A stretch of 64,000 bases of DNA from NCBI GenBank assembly GCA_964030785.1, contig OZ034975.1, forward strand, positions 43,733,569 to 43,797,568, given 5' to 3'. A program made the position numbers and the translations under genes. Source of the DNA: Siderastrea siderea. Taxonomy: Eukaryota > Cnidaria > Anthozoa > Scleractinia > Rhizangiidae. Each line of letters starts with the position of its first letter. Within the stretch, counting starts at the first letter, position 1. Below the pieces are notes generated by a model, which was given only the letters and a program-made list of their open reading frames with translations, searched no databases and was not told the DNA's origin. This document shows, one piece after another, positions 57,347-64,000 of this stretch.

Positions 57347-60295
57347 CTGCAAAAACAAAAAAGGTAGATATAACTAGATATAACTACTGCAGAGGTATGC
57401 ATAGCCGGTCTTTCTGGCGAAGAATGGTTGAGCCAGGGAACTGAAAGAATCATGAACTTTAAGCTTGTGTTAACCTATAGGGACAAAGGCTACACAGCTG
57501 CCCTTCCTACGGCATTTACCGCTTGGCTGGAAATAAAACACTTATCATACTTTTGTAACTTGCACTTACCACCTTTACATCGACGGTCTTCTACTTTGGG
57601 TTCCTTTGTTGCTGCTGATGTTTTCGACTGGTTACCTAAAGACAAAACTAAAGTCAAACTTAAATAATTAAACGAAAGTCAACAGTACTTCGAAGGGCGC
57701 TTAGCTATAGTCACCGGTAGCTTTAACCGGCTCAAAGAATTATAAAATCCCGCTCGACATCTCTGATACCTGGTTAGCTACTGGGATGTTAGTTCAACGC
57801 AGTTATGAACCACCATTCTACTGTCTTAAGGTCATTATTATTTTAGCGACTATTTAATTTAACGAAGTCAGAAATCTCATGTAAAATCGCTTATTGCAGA
57901 ACGCTCGCTAAATTTAACATTTGTTCAAAAAGTGTCGAAAATTGCTAAAACATGTAAATAAAGAGGTGAACAGTGCTAAACTATTAAAGTAGAAATCTTC
58001 GAAAGGAAAATCGCTACATTAAGTTGCTGCTAATAGCAGTAAAAGGTAGAGAGAATGTGAGCGAGCCCCCGAACCCGTAAACCTATAAATCAAAACTAAA
58101 AAAAAAACAAAAAAAAATGAAAAGCTAAAATTAAAAAGAATAAGTAAATCAATTAATTAATTAATTAATAATCCCAAGTTTATATAAGGCAACTCTTACC
58201 ATTTTCTTTAATTTTTAAAGTCACAAAATAAACCAATGGCGATTTATAGTTGGTTCTTGTCACCTTACACATATACTTGCTGACGTGGTTTGGACGCACT
58301 TTGTTGATATGCAGAGAGCCATTCCTGAAAATACGCATTCCTTCTCTTTCACTCTTTGTTTCTCCTCGTTTGTTCATTCCAGCGATCCATTTCCATGATG
58401 GATTCTGGTCATCACAGCTAAGTCCACTGGATGTGCAAATGAACCATGCCAGGACGCCGTATTTGCCATCTAATTTAAAAACTTTGTTTAACACAGGACA
58501 CTGTAGAGTGGCCTTGTCATTGATAGTAACAAACTGAGTGGACTGGAAAGAGCCAGGTTTGAGTCCTAATAGCAAAACAATAAAATGGTTTTAAAACGTT
58601 ACACAATAGGACTGAGTGGAATCAGAAATGTTAAATAGAAGAGACCCATTCTCTCCCCCCCTTGGTTCTCGTGTCCAGTTGCCGGCTGCTAAGAGGGCCA
58701 AGCGGCTCTGGGGACTAGAATTTGGTTCTCGTGCCCAGTCGCCGGCGGGTAAGAGGGCCAAGCGGCTCTGAGGACGAGAATGAAGCAGACCCTCTCTGTC
58801 TCGAGCCCAGGCTGCCTGAACTGGAACCTGCCTTGGATGACGTTTCCCAGTTATGAACTACACGCTATCCTGAACTCTCGTTATCTCGAGCAATTTTTTG
58901 TTTCTCTTACTTGTTCCAGATAGCAGAAGGTAGTTCGATCAGCATTCTTAGATCGATAGACTGCTCTTTCGCATCAGTCAAACGCAGCAGCCCTCCCGTC
59001 AAACGTTACTTTAATTTCAAATCAAAACTCCACTTAAAAGCTGTAAAGGGCAGAAAACGTCTGTTTAAACCTTTCAGATAGTTTGATGACATCAAATCTT
59101 TGCGCAATAGTCTTACGTGCGACAAAACTAATCGGTCGGTTATAAGAGCTGATAACCTATCTCCGTTGAGCCCCCCCCCCCCCCCCCCCGAAAATACAGA
59201 AATCCAATAGCTAACCCTACTCCGACCAGTTTTTAATGCGTATATATAGATACAGATACAACGATACCTTCGTATTCCCAGCAACTGATAGATACTTGAG
59301 GGCAATATCGGTTTCAGTCCCTCTTGAGTGTACTTCCTTTACATCAATAAACGATTAAAAGGGAGGTCTTTTATTTCTGTGCTCGAGTTAACGAGTGAAT
59401 GCGGAAAACGGACAATGATACGGCCAGTGCGGTATCTTGAATATTCAGAACATTCTAGGGGCCATTGTGTGCTGTGTTATCGACATGTGACTACATCAGA
59501 AAGGGAAAATCCCTTGGTCAATGTTACTAGCACGCATGGCGTCATACCAAAAGTCGAAAATCAAAGCATAAACAACTGCTTTATTTTAAAAATACAGGGA
59601 AACAATCAAAAATATGGATTTAAGTAAATTTATAACTAGTGTCAACCGTTAAGAAACGTGATCACTGATGGAAAACCGTGTCGATTCCATTTGCTGCTCT
59701 CATATTTTTGTTGGCACTGAGGGGGAGCCCCTCATTTCTATCCGGTTTATTTGCATTGCAGAGTACTAAACACGTCTTCGTTTTCCCGCCACACGATCAG
59801 GTGCCGCGTTAAATGTTCACCAAGGCTTCTGTTTCTCTAGTTTAAAAGTTTTCCACTGCTAATTTTAAGTTACAATTTTTAAGCAGCCAAAGTGAAATTG
59901 CAAAACGAAGATAACTGACCGGAATCCACGTCTTATCGCTTAACCCTGCTTTGTTTGAACAACTGGGGCCGATGTTCTGACGTCATCATGAGCAACACCA
60001 AGAACACTGATATCTTCCCCAAGAAAACTAAACACTCTTTTTGCATTTTTTCTTGAGTCGTCAAATCAAATAGCCAATGATTTTATTGATAGATCAGTTG
60101 TTTATCACACAATCCGGACAAAGTGGTTCGCGTTGTGATACATTACGTGATGAATGACAATGACGCATGGAAACACAGGCTAATTTTAACCCTACATAAG
60201 GCAGTTTGATATAATTCTAAATACTTACCAGAGACTATCGTAACCCCACATGCCAAAACACTCAAAATTGTGAAAACGTTAAGGTTTCTTTCCAT
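57174..60295 (-). CDS. Gene C: complete single-Ig type I membrane receptor (four exons)
   Basis: Exons 60229-60295, 58200-58565, 57570-57635 and 57174-57346 join to exactly 672 bases (223 aa plus stop), all phase-1 GT-AG junctions. Residues 1-22 are a clear signal peptide (MERNLNVFTILSVLACG). Residues 24-144 are an Ig-like domain: Cys45 (LQCPVL), Trp63 in AWFICT, Cys66 and Cys73 as an extra pair, WKWIAGM at 80-86, then the classic F-strand pattern NGSLHINKVRPNHVSKYMC with Cys122. A short polar stalk with one Cys (146-167) follows, then a membrane span at about 180-201, a basic KRIIRW anchor, CCCC at 210-213 (possible palmitoylation) and a 10-residue end with no tyrosine motif. The Ig domain shares its four-cysteine and WxW(I/V)AGM signature with gene B. 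Probably a GPI-free surface receptor or ligand. Role not known. Confidence 0.85.
57570..57635 (-). CDS. Gene C exon 3, stalk
   Basis: 66 bases, acceptor GTCTTTAG, donor GGTG/GTAAGTG, phase 1-1. Encodes NQSKTSAATKEP then KVEDRRCKG, a polar, flexible juxtamembrane segment. It takes the place of the mini-exon of gene B. Confidence 0.8.
58200..58565 (-). CDS. Gene C exon 2, Ig-like domain
   Basis: 366 bases, acceptor TGCTATTAG, donor AATG/GTAAGAG, phase 1-1. Contains the whole domain from LKPGSFQSTQFV to VTLKIKEN, including a sequon at NGS. Confidence 0.88.
58566..60228 (-). other. Intron 1 of gene C
   Basis: Contains a 60-base tandem duplication (58662-58782), a C-run of about 20 at 59168-59189 and otherwise unremarkable sequence. 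No additional exon in frame was recognised. Confidence 0.6.
58662..58782. repeat. 60-bp direct duplication
   Basis: TTGGTTCTCGTG(T/C)CCAGT and AAGAGGGCCAAGCGGCTCTG occur twice, exactly 60 bases apart. Confidence 0.85.
60229..60295 (-). CDS. Gene C exon 1, signal peptide
   Basis: ATG at 60293-60295 begins MERNLNVFTILSVLACGVTI and ends with donor TCTG/GTAAGTA, phase 1. It is the only ATG that gives a leader in frame with the Ig exon. Confidence 0.85.
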
Positions 60296-60360
60296 GACCA
60301 CCAATAATCAGTGAATAATGCTTGTAACAACTGTGGCGAGTTTTTTATGCCCAGGTTTAT
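60296..60360 (-). promoter_or_regulatory. Possible core promoter of gene C
   Basis: The minus strand carries GGGCATAAAAAACTCG about 45-60 bases upstream of the start codon, a TATA-like word at a workable distance for a short 5' leader. Suggestive only. Confidence 0.35.
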
Positions 60361-61286
60361 ACTGATGCTACTGTTAGATGCTAGCGTTAGCGTTTCTTAT
60401 ATTACATGTAATGACCTTATCATATTGACGTATTTTAAAAGAATCTTTACCAGCGCGCAATTGCATATTCCGCAAGACGCATTACGTGTTATCTCGCGGG
60501 ATAGTCAAGGAGATGATAGCGCACATTCCAGACTAACCTGTCACAGCTATGAACTAAAATTAAATGAATCTTTTAAACGGCTTCCGATGACCATTACGAC
60601 CTTCGTAAGCTGACTTCCGTGAAATGTAGTGAATGTGATTTGGCTCGTTTGAAATCTGATTTATGCAGCAGTACTTTCCTTTTAATTTAATGTTAAAGCT
60701 TGTTAAACTAATGTCATCATGAACGGTTAAACTACAGAACACTGTGGGGACACCTTTTTGTACTCCATGAAAAAACAAAACAAAACAAACAAAAAAACCA
60801 ATCTTAAAGTGCCTCTTTTTACCGTTCTACCGCATGCCGACAAAGTCAAGTCACAGACGTAGGCTTACGGTAGTCCTCAATGGTTTTTATTGTTTTATTA
60901 TTTTTTTGAGGCCTTTCACCTTCAGAATGAACCAGTGATTTATCTAAGAGTACTCGATGGCTCGATGTGTGCCTAATCAGTGAACTGAAAGTTCTACGCC
61001 AAAATTTCAAATTTAGATATGACTTTAAAACAATATACAAGGAAGTTAATTGAAACCAGGTTTGCTACTTTTTTATATGTTCGTCCCTGACCACCCCGAG
61101 ACGGCCTTTGTTTAACCGCGGAAACTTTTCAGTAGATTTCGATAAACCTGCGTAAAGCTGACTCGTAACTTCATTTCCTTTGTTTTATTTCGTAATATTG
61201 ATCAATACCGGTATTGAAAAACAAACATAACACCTACACTAACTCATTTCCGCGTATCATTTCCCACGCTTTCGTATCGTGATAGA
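60361..61286. other. Intergenic spacer between genes C and D, part 1
   Basis: No gene recognised. An A/C-rich run (AAAACAAACAAAAAAACC) lies near 60776-60800. Confidence 0.4.
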
Positions 61287-61358
61287 TAGCCTGTGTACAG
61301 CCGCCCGCTCTCCTCAAGAGTTTTTTCTAGAGGAGAGCGGGCGGCTGTACACAGGCTA
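61287..61358. repeat. 72-bp near-perfect hairpin
   Basis: TAGCCTGTGTACAGCCGCCC continues to GCTCTCCTC, then a short loop and the exact complement. GC-rich within AT-rich surroundings; probably a minimal hairpin MITE. Confidence 0.9.
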
Positions 61359-62741
61359 CGTGAAAGACTGCACGACAACTTATCAAATTACACCTGAAGG
61401 GAGTTACAATTATGACCCACAAACACGAACACGTGGCTGCTGTCATTGCTAAATTTGTAGTTGAATCTTTATTTGGGAACGATGCCGGGATACAATGAGC
61501 AGGTTAGATTGCTAAGAACTCGAAGGCTTGCCGGCAATATGCAGAGGTAAGGTATGTCACGCGACACAGCTCAAGTGCTCTGGCTGTCACCACAAGCAGG
61601 AGACGGGTGAAGACCGAGGGGCCAAGGCTCACGAACAGACCACATTAGTGCTAAAATAGAAGGGTTTGTCAGAAAGGTGATCGCTAGTTTAGTCAGGTAA
61701 CGAGCAATGACAACAAATAGGCACTAAAGTCTTCATACCAAATCAAATGTTGTCGATCATTCAGTGTTTCGTAACCGTTCAGAAGATTTGTTAACGATGA
61801 TAAACTTTATTAATGTGTCAAGGCCACATAGCCCGGGAAAATCCCATACTAATTTGGGGACATAATTAATAGATATTAAAAATATGTAGAAAGAAAATTT
61901 ATAATACTTAGAGCTATATAAAATATTTATGATAGTCAGATATTAAAAATATTTATAAAGAGAATTTAAAATACTTAAAGCTATATAAGCATTTTAGCCA
62001 GTTTTTAAATTTTAGGTTTCCCTCACTTGAGCTAAGGGGAACTTTAAATTATCGTCGATAGAATCGGACGAAGGGTATCAAATCTTATAGGGTATATCGT
62101 TTGATATTTTACCACGTGATGTGTTTTGTCCAATGAGTGCGCACGTAATTAAGCGGCGGGACATAAGAGGTAATAGCCTATCACAAGGGAGCCAGTCAGA
62201 GCGCATCAGAAATCATCCTTCGGTCATGCGCAATGCTGATACTTAACTGTGGGTTTGAAAAGGGTAGGGTGGTAGATTCCTAATTTTAAGTCTCGACCAT
62301 TCATGTGAAGGATTATAGTTACCATATTTCAACGCGCGGACATTTGAAAAGAGAATAAAATTTATTCAGATATGCAATAAAATAGTTTAAAATAGTTTAT
62401 CGCTCTTCCATGGTTTTTTATTATTTAATTATTATTTAATTCTGATGCAAATTAATCTTTTAATTACAAAAATTAGTGTTTGCAAGCCGTATTAAATTAA
62501 TTCTAAAACGCGCAAAGCTCCTGTCGTCAATAATAATATAACTTGACCGGCAAAAAAATATTATGCCTCATCTATTAGCAGGCTAAGACTACTTAAATAT
62601 AGACAAACGTAAATATATTGAAAATTCTTTACCGATAACTACATTTATTTACAAGTATATACACTTTTATACTTTTTTATTTTTTGAGTCAAAGCACAAA
62701 AGGAAAAATGTTATGTACACCTGTGGAAACAGACCCCACTC
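61359..62741. other. Intergenic spacer between genes C and D, part 2
   Basis: Holds a 67-base direct repeat (about 61868-61990, AGATATTAAAAATAT...TTAAAGCTATATAA). A TTTATTAATGTGTCAAGGCC stretch near 61808 may be an old LINE end. A single block at 62450-62550 is related to the 222-bp satellite unit. Confidence 0.45.
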
Positions 62742-62745
62742 TTAA

Positions 62746-63356
62746 AGGGGCTGTGTCACAGGGATTTTGCTCGCGTTTCCTCAAAACTTTGCTTAAATTA
62801 TGATAAAATGCTTTCGCTCAACCACAAAATGCTCCTGGAACACGAAGAGGAAGATGTCAAGTGAATGTTTTTCAAGGAGAGCAAAACATAATTAGTTTTC
62901 AATGATCTTTGCAAGGTACAAGCAAACAACTTGAAAACGTTCACCGAACGTTTTGTAGATGTAATTCATTTTCATACCGGCCATCCGTGGCCAAAGTTTC
63001 ACTGAACTAGTATTCTGCCTGAAGAAGAAATGGACCATTATTTTTAGGTTTCATTTATCTAAATATAACTATTGGCTTTTCAAAGTGTTAAGCGGCCTTC
63101 ACACGTCAAACTAATGTTGGCCAACTCGTGTTGGCAAACTCAAATTGGTGTGTGTGAACGACACAACAACATGTTGGCAAACTGTTGGCGAGAATAAAGA
63201 CAAGTTCTATTTGTCGCCAACAGTTTGCCAAGATGTTGTTTTGTCGTTCACATGCACACACCAAATTTGAGTTTGCCGACACGAGTTGGCCAACATTAGT
63301 TTGACGTGTGAAGGCCGCTTTACAAGCGCGAGAAAAATACCTGTGACACTGCCCCT
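62746..63356. mobile_element. TTAA-flanked MITE with AGGGGC(T/A)GTGTCACAGG ends
   Basis: TTAA at 62742-62745 and 63357-63360 flanks AGGGGCTGTGTCACAGG and its complement (CCTGTGACACTGCCCCT). It carries another element nested at 63091-63319. Confidence 0.85.
63091..63319. mobile_element. 229-bp palindromic MITE nested in the TTAA element
   Basis: AGCGGCCTTCACACGTCAAA and its complement close a nearly complete palindrome (GTTGGCCAACTCGTGTTGGC inside), with TTA duplicated at 63088-63090 and 63320-63322. Confidence 0.9.
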
Positions 63357-63578
63357 TTAAAGATAATTGGATCTAGTCGTATTTGCTTTCGAGCAAATGC
63401 GAAGGAATTTTTAAATCTACATGCTAGAAACGTGGGGCAATTTAATTTTAATTAAATATTAAAATGTCACATTGAAAAATTAAAGAAAGAAAGAAATAAT
63501 GTCACCTGAGTGTGATCTCTTTTGCATATAATTAGTTCATTTTCTTTGTTTTGCTAATTATTTACTTTAAATCCAGCA

Positions 63579-63739
63579 TTAAGCTGGTGCAGGAAACCCC
63601 GCTCGACCAGTGCAGCGATTGAATATTTCTCGTAGCCGTCCCCGTATTAGATATAAGATAACAACTAATTCAGCGGCAGCAACAAGGGACGCTATGGTGG
63701 CTCCGATGACTGCTCCAGAATTGGTACTCTTAACAGGAT
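63579..63739 (-). CDS. Gene D: last exon of a gene C-like receptor (partial)
   Basis: The acceptor GTTTCTTCAG opens in phase 1. The exon reads PVKSTNSGAVIGATIASLVA then AAELVVILYLIRGRLREIF and ends TGRAGFPAPA with a TAA stop at 63579-63581. Position, phase, length (53 codons against 57) and the basic post-membrane segment match the last exon of gene C, and 3' flanks of the two are related. The membrane span contains a Glu. Earlier exons must lie beyond 64000; 63740-64000 shows no other exon. Confidence 0.7.
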
Positions 63740-64000
63740 CTGAAGAAACAAGAAAGGATGTGCACTGAACAAGAGAACGCAACCATTAAGATTTATACAT
63801 CCTCTCTTTCTCTCCCTATCCCACATGATCGAGAAAATGGCTAACACTTAAGGACGGTCCCTCCTAATAGAGATGTATTTTTTCAAAGGTTATGACTATG
63901 GGGAAAAAGTAGATCTTAGCAATGCCAAGGGGTATTGGAATCCAAAAAGAAAAATGTGGATAACCACGCATTTTTCAGAGATAATTAAGCAACCATAATT

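Overview
The window looks like nuclear DNA of an anthozoan cnidarian, probably a stony coral. This is inferred from intron-rich metazoan gene structure, AT-rich spacers crowded with small inverted-repeat transposons, truncated LINE ends, and a family of single-immunoglobulin (Ig) membrane receptors. No database search was possible. Nothing indicates bacterial, viral or organellar DNA. The coding content is small and lies entirely on the minus strand, as short exons separated by introns full of repeats.

Right third (about 55-64 kb). Gene C (57174-60295) is a complete four-exon gene that joins in frame to 223 aa: signal peptide, one Ig domain, short stalk, one membrane span and a short CCCC-containing tail. 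Gene D (last exon 63579-63739) is its neighbour and runs off the window. Sequence flanking gene D's 3' end (62450-62550) resembles the unit of a 222-bp tandem repeat (53248-54765) behind gene C. A 1.9-kb foldback element sits exactly on gene C's stop codon.

Middle (19-49 kb). This holds a duplicated receptor locus. Gene B (33295-49071) reconstructs from four phase-1 exons to 271 aa: signal peptide, the same kind of four-cysteine Ig domain, a small cysteine mini-exon, a membrane span and a tail with an ITIM-like LDYGFL motif. Copy A (19284-23962) is its decayed duplicate, with a stop in the signal peptide, a lost donor, two frameshifting indels in the Ig exon and a frameshift in the tail. The last intron of gene B has grown to 12.6 kb, mostly through a 10.15-kb inverted-repeat element in a TTAA site (33926-44078) that carries further nested elements.

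Left third (1-19 kb). An inverted-repeat structure of about 16.7 kb (1697-18363) interrupts a copy of the sequence that lies upstream of copy A. This suggests that another family member lies just left of the window. The structure holds mirror-image arrays of a 19-bp palindrome, mirror-image CCGGAACA minisatellites and a frameshifted PB1-like ORF.

Taken together, the window reads as one side of an expanding, repeat-riddled cluster of putative cell-surface recognition receptors, architecturally reminiscent of invertebrate allorecognition or innate immune IgSF clusters. The receptor structures are read directly from splice signals and frame. The immune or allorecognition role is inference.
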